Source: Marthasterias glacialis
Taxonomy: Eukaryota > Echinodermata > Asteroidea > Forcipulatida > Asteriidae
Direction: 5' to 3'
NCBI GenBank assembly: GCA_911728455.2
Contig: OU452228.1
Coordinates: 7,612,129 to 7,676,128 of the forward strand
Length of the DNA: 64,000 nucleotides
Of this stretch, positions 13,301-24,700 are shown one piece after another. Position numbers and translations under genes: made by a program. Within the stretch, counting starts at the first letter, position 1. Every line of letters starts with the position of its first letter. The notes under the pieces are model-generated. The model had not been told where the DNA came from and made no database searches. It saw nothing but the letters and a program-made list of their open reading frames with translations.

Positions 13301-16300
13301 AATACATTTAATATTTGTTTTGTATTACTCACTCATAGATCCATGTCATTTGAATTTGTTCACAATAAACACATCTCATCCACCCCATGCTCTAAAAATT
13401 CTATAAAAAAACTTCTAAAGAACGTGGACGACTTCGTGTAGATGTCTCAGTACTTTCCCGAGTCCTGTGGAAAAAAATCACAGGCATGTTCCTCAGGTGG
13501 GATTCGAACCCACAACCCTCGCCATCCGAATCCCACCCGAGGAATATGCCTGTGAGTTTTTTTTTTACAGGACTCGGGGGGGGGGGGGGGGGGGAAGTAC
13601 TGACTATACAGTGCTTAACATACATCGGTGTATGGGCAAAAACACAAATAACATTCATATACATGTAGATGCCACCCTTGTCCGTCGTGACACGACCTTG
13701 CCCTATTTGGACAAACAGGCGGGAAACAATTAACTATTGGGAACAACGCTGCAAAGTGCCAATAATTATCCTTATTGGCTGGGCCTATCCAATATTAAAC
13801 TTTGGAGCGTCACGGCAGTAAATACATCATATTGCAAAATGATGGAAGACACGTGTCGCACGTGTTCCACCAACCAATTGACAAGGATCAGTGTGTACGG
13901 TGTGTAATATGGGTTAACAGAAAAAAGGGTTAATAAAAAGGAGAGGCATGGGACCTTTTACTCCCTGACCCTAATCTGCTATGCAGCTATAATTTTATAA
14001 GCACTCATCCATGTTTCAGCTGTTATGATTCTGTAGTGTAACTGTTATCATTTAAATCTTTACATTCCCCCCCCCCTCCTTGATTACTTTTTTTGATCTC
14101 ACGCCTTCATACTCGATATCGAGTATACTTGATATTGAGTTTCGGACATATTGATATCGAAAAAAAAGCCGACATCGACAAACATTATAAACGACCCTTT
14201 TTGTATTCACTCCATTCACTTCCACAGAACTAAATTTATGTACATTGTTACTTTCACAAGGTTCATAATACATATTCTCCAGCAGATCTATATCAAACGA
14301 AGAATCAATAGGGAGAGTTTTTTTACAATAGTCACTTTTACACTTGGTTGTCATGGCTTATTTTATGCAACTCACAGTTTAGAAAAAATAAACACAGTTT
14401 AGAAAAAATAAACAGCAGTATCTTGTTGTAGTTTCCTACATTTCCTGTGTTTGACGTTTTTTTCTTTCCTTTTTCCTCATAGAAATATTACAACAGATGC
14501 TGCAGGAGATCGATCCACTCCTATATGAACATCTAGCACAGTGTGAAATTGGCGATCTCATGTTCTGCCACAGGTACAGAATTTGTCTTACTTTCTTTAT
14601 TTATGTTATGTTTTATTGATGATGCAAATACATTATTCACACTGATTTCCATTATACTCAATGAAACGTTGCTAGCGAAATTGTCAGTTTTAGATCCAAG
14701 AGAAAGGTTAATAACTAAGTTGGATTTGAAAACTAAATTTACACGAAAGGCTTTGGATGTGTGTGGGTTTAAAACTTTTATCAACAAAGTCTAAAATCGA
14801 GGAAATCTGACAATAATTGCCAGATATGTACACTAGTGTACATTGACAGTTTGGATCTGTACCAAATTTTTAAAGTGCATATACTGTTACAACTTCATTT
14901 TGCCAAACTGAGGCCTGTTTCAAAGGTCCCTCTTTGGCCTAGTCCAATTCAAATCATTTGAGTTTGGCAATAGCGCGGCATCGGCGCGGCAGTGGTTTCT
15001 AACGCCATGCTTCTGCCAAACTTTTCCAATAGCATGGCGGGGCCTGTCCAGCCATGGTCGAGCTAAGCCTCTGCCGCGCCGAATACCAAAAGTGGTTTTA
15101 AACATAGCGTTCATGCCTTGTCGAATGGAAACAAAATCGGAATTTGAATTAGACACGGCAAGAGTGCGCGTTTGAAATGGGCCCAAGTAAAATGGCAAAA
15201 GTTGACTTGGGTATCGCCATAGATGATGTTGATATTAATGCACAAAGTGTGTTTCAAGAAGATTTACTCGTGTTTATCTACATGCAGTCTAAAATAATCT
15301 TAAAGGCTTTACCTGGAAAGACAATACTTTAAAAAGCGTTCAACTAAACAATAAAAAGACAACCCAATTTCTTCACACTATCTGTTCAGATGGCTGCTAC
15401 TGTGTTTCAAGCGTGAATTTCCATACGAAGAAAGCTTGATGATATTTGAAATCATCAGCAGTCAACATCTTGAACTGTCATCAGAAGTTGCAGAAAGAGC
15501 AAGGGATGTAGCAAGGGCAAGAGACTTCTTAAAAGGAGGTAAACGATTGGATTTCTCGCTCGGAAACTACCATATGAGAGTTACATTAATACAGTGAAAC
15601 TTTCAAAGAAATATGCACAATTTTCATTTTGCTTTAAAGTTTTGGAATTTGGAATTCGCACTTTCTATATTCTGAAATTTGGTTAAGTTCTAAATGGTTT
15701 GCTTGATAATATCGTTGAAATGTTCAGGTGGTGTTAAGAGGGTTCATGCAGGGGTAGTGCGGACTGATTTCACCTTTGAACTCTTTGTGTGTACAACCAT
15801 CTTGTTTGATAACCGAAAGGCATTGATGGAGTGTGTGGACTCTGCTACAGTCTTTCAATATGTGGTCAATGGGTAAGTATATTTGTTTGACAACTGAGCT
15901 ATTATCATGTGCTTTTTTTTTTTTTTAGAGCAAAACTTTTGTTTGTGAGCGAAAGCTCAAGCCAGGCTTCAACAAAGTGAATATTGTGGATGGTAGGAAA
16001 TTATCAATTCATGTATTGCAGTTACCAACATAGTAGCGTGTCGTGGCCGAGCGGTTTAGTGCATCGGACTCAAGTTCTTGTGGCTAAGTCTTCAGGATGT
16101 GGGTTCGAATCCCGGTCATGACACTTGTGTGCTTGAGCAAGACACTTAACTATAATTGCTTCAATTAGGGGAAGAGGCAGTTATGTTCCTCTCGCAACAG
16201 ATTCATTTACCCCTCCCTGGTCTTAGCTGTGCTGTGAAGAGACTTGCGTTTATATCTCTCCATGTCTTGTTTCTGCGCATTGGGGCAGGTTTCTATCCCT

Positions 16301-16762
16301 TCAAAAAAAAGTAGCCCACACCTCGAGTTGCCTTTGTGGGCCTTGTGGTGGGCAAATTGCACAAAAATATGGAGATTGTCATGCTCTTTCACAGACCAAG
16401 CTTTAGACTGAATTTCCAGATCAAAAATTTGTCCAGACACTATCCAGACTAATCCGAGTGCATAAAACAAAATGATTTCCAAACCAATTATTAGATCTTG
16501 AAAGCACAGATGGGTGGGGCCTTACTTCCCTTTTAAAAGCAAAAGTGAACCACACGGTGCTTACATACTACAGAAGTGCTCATTTAATCATGGTTACCAT
16601 CAACATATTCTGTTTCCCTTTCACATTCCTTCTTGCCATAGGTTATCATACAATCTAGACCTTCAACATGTTTTATGCCTTGCTGAGAAAATGCTGCTAG
16701 CTTACTGCACTGCATCAGCGGTCAAAGACAGCTTTGAACTCGTGGAACATGAGAGTGACTGA
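7304..16762 (+). CDS. TBC-domain Rab GTPase-activating protein, 11 exons, complete
   Basis: Predicted Rab GAP that speeds GTP hydrolysis by a Rab on membranes. Exons 7304-7523, 8462-8537, 9977-10176, 10643-10737, 11361-11473, 11853-11920, 12993-13139, 14483-14573, 15390-15538, 15728-15872 and 16642-16762 have GT/AG borders and join in frame to 474 residues. The start ATG sits in a good context (AAACATGG). The TBC domain begins near residue 74 (GGIEKDVRHDAW). The arginine-finger motif IDKDVPR ends at Arg226, the glutamine-finger motif YAQG has Gln263, and the conserved RWLLLCFKREFP follows at 337-348. A polar loop of about 80 residues (exons 3-4) sits between the first helices and the arginine finger. 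The family looks like the Gyp7/TBC1D15/16/17/25 branch, but the short N-terminus matches none of these that I know, so I give no symbol. Which Rab it acts on cannot be told. Confidence 0.92.
8701..8921. mobile_element. MITE-like element, family 2, full copy in TBC intron 2
   Basis: The terminal inverted repeats are GGGGCTGTGTCGTCATGATC and its complement, about 20 bp each, and the element is 221 bp. A second copy in the opposite orientation, lacking one terminus, lies at 40501-40711. Confidence 0.8.
10898..11181. repeat. Inverted pair of tRNA-Asn-like SINE sequences forming a large hairpin (TBC intron 4)
   Basis: The left arm (10898 to about 11025) and right arm (about 11057-11181) are complementary. 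Each contains a tRNA-like fold: 10917-10988 on the minus strand, with acceptor stem GGCTGGA/TCCAGTC, D arm, and a seven-base anticodon loop with GTT (Asn); and 11093-11163 on the plus strand, more decayed. T-stem mismatches and a lost T33 in the plus copy say these are SINE or pseudogene copies rather than working tRNAs. Confidence 0.7.
12722..12897. repeat. Fold-back element in TBC intron 6
   Basis: Two arms of about 75-80 bp are imperfect complements around CCTTCGG. The left arm starts GGTAATAACAGTG and the right arm ends CACTGCTATTGCC. It would form a long hairpin in the pre-mRNA. Confidence 0.7.
13450..13607. repeat. Fold-back element with a tRNA B-box-like sequence and a G run, TBC intron 7
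   Basis: The outer arms are AGTACTTTCCCGAGTCCTGT and its complement, interrupted by a G run of about 18. The inner arms are AGGCATGTTCCTC and a near-complement. GTGGGATTCGAACCCAC is the complement of a tRNA B box with its T stem, which suggests a tRNA-derived origin. Confidence 0.6.
14373..14412. repeat. 20-bp unit repeated twice
   Basis: CACAGTTTAGAAAAAATAAA occurs twice head to tail, inside TBC intron 7, shortly before exon 8. Confidence 0.8.
14912..15183. mobile_element. MITE-like element with GGCCTGTTTCAAA termini, TBC intron 8
   Basis: The left end GGCCTGTTTCAAA and right end TTTGAAATGGGCC are inverted repeats with one mismatch. The body is GC-rich and lacks a coding frame with known motifs. 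Confidence 0.55.
16038..16160 (+). repeat. tRNA-Leu-derived SINE, TBC intron 10
   Basis: 16038-16124 matches a long-variable-arm tRNA: acceptor GTGTCGT/ATGACAC pairs, the A box is GGCCGAGCGGTTTAGTGC, the anticodon context is ACTCAAGTT (CAA, Leu) and the B box is GGGTTCGAATCCC. The tail GCAAGACACTTAACTATAAT is like the conserved tails of many animal SINEs. T8 is missing and a T-stem pair is lost, so it is not a working tRNA. Confidence 0.7.
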
Positions 16763-19700
16763 AGCAAAGATCCAAGCATTTAAAGTATGTTTCTGTTTGT
16801 ATCAAGGAATTATTTGCAGGTTTTTTTTTTATGCAAATATTGTTCTGCCAGTACTTGTCAAATGGTTTGAAAAAAAAAAAGCATTTCTGCCTTCCAGAAT
16901 GGCCTAAAGTTTAGTCAACTCATTAACCATCAAATGTTAACGGTGCTGTCTTGACGTGGTTTCTGTGAACAATTTGATTCATTGTTTTCTTGCTGTTGCT
17001 GGGTTGTGGCACAAGGTATTGAAACTAAAGGTGGTGAGGGGAATGTGCGCACTTCTCAATTGGGCGCATATGATCCATTGCTTAACCGATTCTCTATGCA
17101 GCTGTTTCTATAGATGCTTTAAATGGGAATTCTTAAATGGGCATCATAAAACAGTCCACACATGGCTTGTAGCAAGAGCCTTCTACAATGGGTTGAAGGT
17201 CAAGATTTGAACTGAATTGTTCAGTGAGATAAGATTGTACCTTTTAACACACGAAACAACAGTTAAATTCAAGTTGATTTTCTTTTTGATACACTGTGAA
17301 TTTTCACGGAACTGTTTTGTGTCAGTGCCTCAACGTTAAAGTTTTTTCATGCCTGAATTGATATTTATATTTTCAAAGTCTTTCTTAACAGTGCATTCCG
17401 ACTAAGTTCCTCATTTATAAAGGCAAACCGTGTGTAAAAAAATGGCTATGCAGGAAACAGTAATTGAGTAAAGATCATTCATTCATTTTGCCCGTTCAGA
17501 GTGTTGCATTATTTGTGTAAATAATTAATGAGTAAGATATTTAATTTCATGTGTTTAATGAGATTCCATGAGCCTTACTGTATGGGTCCCAGACAGCTCA
17601 CATGCATAGAGACTTACACCCTTTTCTTTTTTAGCCTTGCGTTCCAGAGGCACGCCAAACCAAATGATTGATTTAAGTACATGAAAAGTTCGACATCTGA
17701 AACAGTTAGGAGCGACTAGACGTGCTACAAGTCGAAACATCGACTGTTTCAGTCGGTCGGAACGACTCTGGAGCGTCTTGGGTTCAAACCTCGATCTTAT
17801 CATGAGCCGAACCTAAAGTACATTTATGTAATTAAGTTCACCTGTCTGAAATCGAAATCTAGAGTCGCTTCTAATCTGTTCGGTTCGGCGCGACTCTGGA
17901 GCGCCAGTCTGAAATGGGTGTTACAGCCTGAAACAAGAAGGGTGGCAAGTGTGGGCAGTATTTGAGGTGTTCCATTCTTTATTTTGTAGGCATTTTGATA
18001 AAAGAAGAACTGTTTACTTCACTGTTGAAATTCTTCTCTCTCACTTGATGGCCATTGCATTGCATAATTAGTGGGCATTGCATTGCATGATTAGTGGTCA
18101 TTACATAGACCTTATGCATTCGCCGCCATCTTTGGGGTCAATCGCAGCATTGTTGTAGCTGTTTTGACCTCAGCCCTTTCCTGTACTAAATGCTCGTAGT
18201 GACGTCATACGCATTGGTCATTACAGCATATTCCTGCTAAAGTTTTTTCTTTATTAGATTATACTGTAAACCACAAAGGCTTTGAGCACCAGAAAATAAG
18301 TTTCAAAACTTTTGCAGAGATCCAAACTGATACATTACTACATTACACTTGTTGACGTTTCTTTTGAAGAAAACACTCACAATCAGCCAAATTTGACAAT
18401 CAAGATATTTGTTTCTTCCCAATACCAACGTTAGGTGAATTGATTTGTACACTGCCCAGTTGGAAGCATATGTGAATGTGTGACAGGTTTGTTTCTGCTT
18501 ATATGTGCCTTGTATTTGCTATTCCATAAAAAATACACGTCCCTGTCCAAACCTTGCACTGAAATATTATAGAAATCCTTTTGTACAGCCCATTAGTGTC
18601 ACAAGTAAGAACTAATTGTAAATGTATGTGTACATAGAAGGTGCAAAGAGTAGTAATGCCCTACATTAACCAAATACAGTAAAAAAGCAATGCTGTTTCT
18701 TTTTGACCAGTACAATGGTGAATAGTAACATAAAGTACAATTATTTAGAAACAAAGCGCAAAATTAGTGTTTTGAACCATTTTTTTAATCCTGAAATTTT
18801 ATCAATAATTCATTTTCCTTTAGTTTATAGATTTCTTTCTGTACATAGCTCTCTGAACTACAGTGTATTATGGAACATTGGGCGTATATAAACATCTGTG
18901 AAGGATATGAAGATGTTGCTGTAATTAAGTACTGTGAATATGAACTCATTGAAAACGGTTCCCCTAAAGAAATTTACTTGTAAATATTTAGAGTATTTAT
19001 CATAGCCAGCCACACTATCTTTTTGTACATTAAACAATGCTACAATTCTGAGACCCTTTTTGGAAATTGCAAGTCAGCATTATAATCATTATATAGCATA
19101 CCAGTAACTTGGCAAAGATGACTGCAGTGTCACCGAGGTCAAATTTTGTCAAATGTGTATGCATTATTTAGCCTAATGCCCTATCCAGGTTCTTCAAAAA
19201 GGGAAAGGTGATATGTTGAAAAAGATGATGAACATTGTGTTTAAAGTTCTTTTTTTAAAAATTGTTTTAAAAAGTGTTTTCCGTCCTCTTGTCATATTAC
19301 AATGTGAAGATATGCCACTGCCTTCAAAGATTGAAAGGTATTTTTTTAAGCATAGTTGGCTCACATACTATCATACTATTATAGCAAAACTTCATACTAT
19401 CAGCAATATGAGGACAGCATAGCAAGAAGAGTTATGTTGCCATGAAGATCTTATCCTCACAGTGTAAAGGGGAGATATGCAGCATATCATCAAGAATGTT
19501 TGAAGAATAATGCAAATGTCACTCGATAAAACTGGTAGAAGAAGCATTCATCGTGAGAAATGTTTGTAATCAAAGAGTAGTGAGAATGTAAAAGCTTTTG
19601 AGGTCAAACGTAAACTTACTGTTTAGCTTCACATAACATTAAAAACTGTGCAATTCCTCCAACAATTTTAACTCTATTAAAAAACAACTGGATGTTCCGT

Positions 19701-21753
19701 GGCACGAAATAAAACTACAATATCAACTCATACACTGATTATATCATTTTTTTAGTTGTTAGTTATGATTTTTGTAATGTTAATTAATCAGTGACAATGG
19801 AAAACAGTGTCTGTTTAGCCAATTTAAGATTGTTTTCTTGCCATCTGTTGATCAGAAAGCCAAAGTTATGTTAATGTCTCTAATGTAATAACAATGAAAT
19901 AGTATGAACATTTAATTAAAACGTTCTGTTTTGTCATTTAATTTGTATCAGTCCATAAAAGAGAATGCACACTAATCGTTCGGGAAAAAATCTGTTGAGT
20001 AAATAAATGAGTAAGAAGTTGCCAACCTTAACAATGTACACTACAATAAAGACAGTTTAAAAGCCTGCATTGTTTTTAAGGTATTGTCATATAAGTAACA
20101 CCTTTCGTCGATGCTCACGTTTTCGAGACAGCATTTGCGCGACCAATGTTTACATGTCATCGCGTGACCTATTGTGGGTACTACGTCATCTGAGCCGATG
20201 GCAAACTTCGGGCAATGCTGTGACCGACAGAGTCACACCAAAAGTCGGCTTTTGGTAATAATAACACAATAACTAAGTCATTTTATTAAAGTTGTATGTC
20301 GTGACACTGATTTTAATCACATTACTGTTTCATAAACTACCAGCGTCGGACGACTTTGTAGCCACCCGCATGTTATCTTGTTTGTAATGTAGGTCTAAAT
20401 TATTGTAAAAAAGGTAAAGAACGTTGAAAAGGTGAGCATTTTAATATACCTAGCCTTGCGATTTCTTTGGATGATTCAGCTTAAAAACTCTAAAATTCTT
20501 GTGTTAAAAAGTGTGTGACCGCATTTAATACCCACTACAGGTCACGTGACGCGGGTCGCGCAATCGGTCTACTCTGACTGGAGGGTTTTATATACTAAAA
20601 TGTGATGACTAATTACTGTGCTAAGCGGCATTAATACACTATGTCTAGAAGGATCCTACTCGGTAATGATGGTTTAAAGCATCAGACCGATACTTTAAAT
20701 TGCTTCAAATGCTTTTGTAAATGTCAGGTCAGGGATAATGACTACCATTAAAAAATTGCAAGGGAGGGGGGGGGGGGGGGCAACTAAAAGGTTCTTCTCC
20801 ACACGGGGCTTCGGAAGGAACAAGGAACTGCATGATTTAAAACCTAATTTTATTTTACGAACAAGATTACTCGAAAGGTTACAAACATCCGGCCTGGTAT
20901 TGGTAAGGGTCTGTCACATTCTGACAATTCCTAATGTTTTATTGATAGACACTGTTTCAGGCAACTTGTTTCTACTCTTTAGATTAAGAAGAACAGAGGA
21001 ACGGCGTTTTGTTCAGTGTAGCAATAAATGTAGAATACAAGGTTGGTATTCATCAATTTTTTTTAATTTTTTTATTAGTACCAGTCTGATAGTTTACTGA
21101 TTATGAAGTTCATACCAGTACCAATCTTCCATAGAAATACTTCTGTCTAAAATACTGTCAAAGTCGAGAAAATAGAATTTGAAAACCCCGATTTTAATTT
21201 CGGCTGTAACGGTCGAAATTAAGGGCAAGTAGGCCCCTATGTTTAAATGACGAAAAGTGTGCACGGTTTTTCACTATTTTCTCCTGACTCGGACGACGGA
21301 ATGGGCCCACTACTTTGTTATGTATATATTGAATTACACAGAGTAAGAACACTGCATTATCAGCTTTATCTTATTGTTCTACCTATAACTGGAAAAGCAT
21401 TTCACAACTAAAATGATTAAATTGAAAAGTATGCAAGCGTGCAAATTGATCTCAGACCACAGTACATTAAAATATACGGCAGTAATCATTTCCACCGGAA
21501 TGAATCTGTTTTTATAAGCGAGTGGTTGTCTACAGGCATAATGCTAGTTGAAAACCGTTAATAAAAATCAAGGATCCGTGACCAATGAAAATGCAGGCTG
21601 CATTATGACTTGATGACTTGATCACTGTACGGTGTGTATCGAGTAGCCTAATGCAAGGAAACCTCGCTCAACCTGCCTCTCTAGCCGGCGAGAAGGAGAC
21701 GCCAAGAGCCACAACGCATATAACCACCTTTCACATCCAACCACAAACAAGCC
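16763..21753. other. 3' flank of the TBC gene and intergenic DNA
   Basis: It probably includes a long 3' untranslated region. AATAAA hexamers lie at 19708-19713 and 20045-20050, and I cannot say which is used. A short tandem repeat with a GCATTGCAT core occupies about 18050-18107. An inverted-repeat element lies at 20135-20574 and a G run at about 20766-20780. I see no exon. Confidence 0.5.
20135..20574. mobile_element. TA-flanked inverted-repeat element, family 3, copy A (decayed left end)
   Basis: The right end reads TCGCGCAATCGGTCTA, the same as copy B at 27792-28592. The interior shares GCGTCGGACGAC, TAGCCACCCG and AAGTGTGTG in the same order as the reverse complement of copy B. The left end keeps only the TTGCGCGA part of the terminus. 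Confidence 0.7.
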
Positions 21754-24700
21754 ATGGACTACCTGAACGTTAAACAAAAAGAATTGAACAGAGTTGGCCT
21801 CGATCATCCAGAAAACCTTTGTGAAGATGAGAAAACTACTTCTGCATCAGACGAAGAGAAGGATGAGGTTCCAGATCGACACAGGACGGGAACAATCGAA
21901 AAGATCGAAAGAAAACGAGAACATCTGTTTCATGATTTCGTAGAGAATACAACTCTTCACGGGATTAAGTATGTGACCAACCCGGCCCATAGCAAGCCAA
22001 GGCGGTAGGTACATTGTAAGAACTCGATGTGTTGAATTTTGGTCTTAAAATTTGACCTTTTCAATAGCTTTCATAACGGCTTGGAATATTAACCCCCCCA
22101 AAAAAACCCACAAAAAAACCACAAAAAAAAACCCCGCTAAACACTTTTAAAACAGATTTTGACAATCTGAACTAAACAAATGGCAAAAAAAAAAAAATAG
22201 AATAAAATAGCCAGCCTATATTGTGAACGCACCCACGGTATACATTGTTTGAAACCCCTATATAACAATTGGTTTCATGGTAAAACATGGCTTGTTCCAC
22301 AAGTGCTTGCTTGATGTTACAACCTTTGATGTTCCATATGAGATTTATCACAGTTAATTAATAATGAGGAAGAATAAATGGAAACTAATTGGTAAGCTTA
22401 GACATACTGACAAATGAAAACGGACCACTTCGATTTCTTTGATAATTATCCCGCTATTTTTCAAAAGAGTCGCGTCATAAAGTTTGTTACAGTGAAATAA
22501 TGCTGGTACTTTACAAAAGTTTTGTCTCGTGGCATATAATTTTAGTATTTTATGTTATTATTATTTTCCTTTTCAATGCAATTCGTCCATCACACGGCCC
22601 AAAGGGATAGAAACCTGCCCCAAATGTGCAGCAAGAGATGGTTGGTCAAGTGCAGTATCAGAGACATAACTATTTTACCTTTTTTATATTTGTATGTAGG
22701 CTATGTTCTTTGTTGCCTAAAAATAAATAAATAAAAATAAATAAATAAACACAAATCAGATAAATTTCACACGCACTCAAATAAATAGGCCTACACAAGA
22801 TTTCATGAGTGTTAATGGCCTACGTCATTAATTAGAATAATGATTTTGTTCAACTTCTGTCGTGTGCCCATCAGACGCTTGACAGTTTAAATGTGGTGTA
22901 AAGCATTTAAAATGAAACACAACACAAAAAAACATTACCCTCAAATTCACCCATAAATGTAAAAATGAATAATATTAACGGGACCTTTCATGCGGCTAAT
23001 TTTATTGCCCATGGGTGAGCGCGTACTGTATCCAAGTCCTTTCAACATTTTATCCAAACTATGTACGGTGAAATCGTCTCACATAATTCTGTCCATCTTT
23101 CCTGCTAAATTACCATTTATTTAACTATTCATTCATACTAGTATAAAAGATGCTCATTTTGAAAGAGTTCCCGTGCGGGTGTTACCGAAGCTCTGTGAAT
23201 ATAATGATCACGTGTCGCAACCCTAACCTTATACCTAAAACATCCACCGAGAAAGGCCGGAAATCTCATTAATTATAAAAGCTTTCAAGATGGAAATTTG
23301 AAACGCGAATGATCTTCTAACAAATTCAGTTTAAACACGGACCATCAAAAAAGAAGGAAAAACCAAAAAAAAAAAAAAAAAAAACCCACAAAAACCCCAC
23401 AAAAAACACTTATCAACCACACGTTCTGCCCCTAGTAAGGACCTGATCTGCCCAACTGTCAATTTCAAGCAAATTAGAAAAAGTACAACCCCTATGAAAT
23501 TGATCACTTGCCGAGGAAACATCACATTAAAGTACAGAAATATATCCTTTGAATGAATGGGTTTACGACATAAAGGTGGGTTTGTAACGAAACATTTTTT
23601 CACACATTTCTGAAGAAGAAGATGATGCTTAGATCTATATGGGCATATTTCAGACAAAACGCACAAAGTCATTTACTCTGGCTTCTGATTTGACTGTGTG
23701 AATTTGACTCCGCGTTATGCACCCGCACAACATCAGCACAACAATTTATGCAAAGTGAAATCAATATTAGCCATGGCAGGTAAAGTAGAAATTATCTGAT
23801 AAATACGTCATAAATCAAAAAACCCCAAACACGTAATCCGAGTAACGGCTGCCATTAGCATAAATGCATTTGTCGTTACCACGAACTTCCTCGCTGATTT
23901 GCAGAAACAACGTGCTGTGTAACAACCTTTATTAATCAATGTATCAATTAAATTGCCTAACCTGCTGGTATTTATCCTAAGTAGGAGTTCAAACTTTGCA
24001 CGCGTTGGGATCCCCTGCACAGCAACCAAACAATCTTGAAATTGTTATAAAATTACACAGGGATGGGGGAGTTGAGTTCCAGATCCACATCATCGTACAT
24101 TTTTTCTAATGATTTGATAATAAATGGCTGATAAAAATGTGTGTTATCCAAATGTTATCCATTCAGTCATTCACCTAACCCCAAGCTTGTATGAACATTG
24201 ACTGGTCTCATTTATGTGTTGTGAATACTAGGATGGAGCATGCAGACAGGGCCCGTGATATGCACGGGCACCGCGATGGCCATGGCTTAACATTCAAGTC
24301 TGGTTTATTTAGGTTGATGGAAAATGGTAGATTTTATGTCATACCACTTTTTGATTGAGGGTAAATTACGAAAAGGATATGCAGCTTGATATAGCAAAAT
24401 ATCGTTTTAACTTGTACTGTCACGACACGGTTTTGTCACAACAGTTTTACTGCGCAGGCTTGTTACAATAATTACAAAATTCAAAACAGATCATCTTCAA
24501 TTGGATAATTTTCATTTCCAAATTACATTACAGGATGATATGGACAGTTTTATTTGTTGCAATAGTTTGCCTTGTGACCACGGCGATTGTGTCTCACATC
24601 CAAGAATATCTAACCTACTCCACGAACACTGTCATTTCATTCAACACACCCCGAGACACCGAGTTTCCCAAAGTCACCATCTGCAACTGTAACAAAGCCA

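Noticed and set aside
16038-16124. Functional tRNA-Leu(CAA) gene
   Set aside because: The conserved T8 is missing, the T stem has a mismatch, and a SINE-type tail follows directly.
20738-21100. 120-codon plus-strand frame upstream of the channel gene
   Set aside because: It starts in a G run and shows no domain, signal peptide or splice context. Composition is like translated intergenic DNA.
24535-24537. ATG as an independent start of a shorter channel protein
   Set aside because: It is directly behind a good acceptor and the split codon joins exon 1, which carries the His-Gly gating motif.
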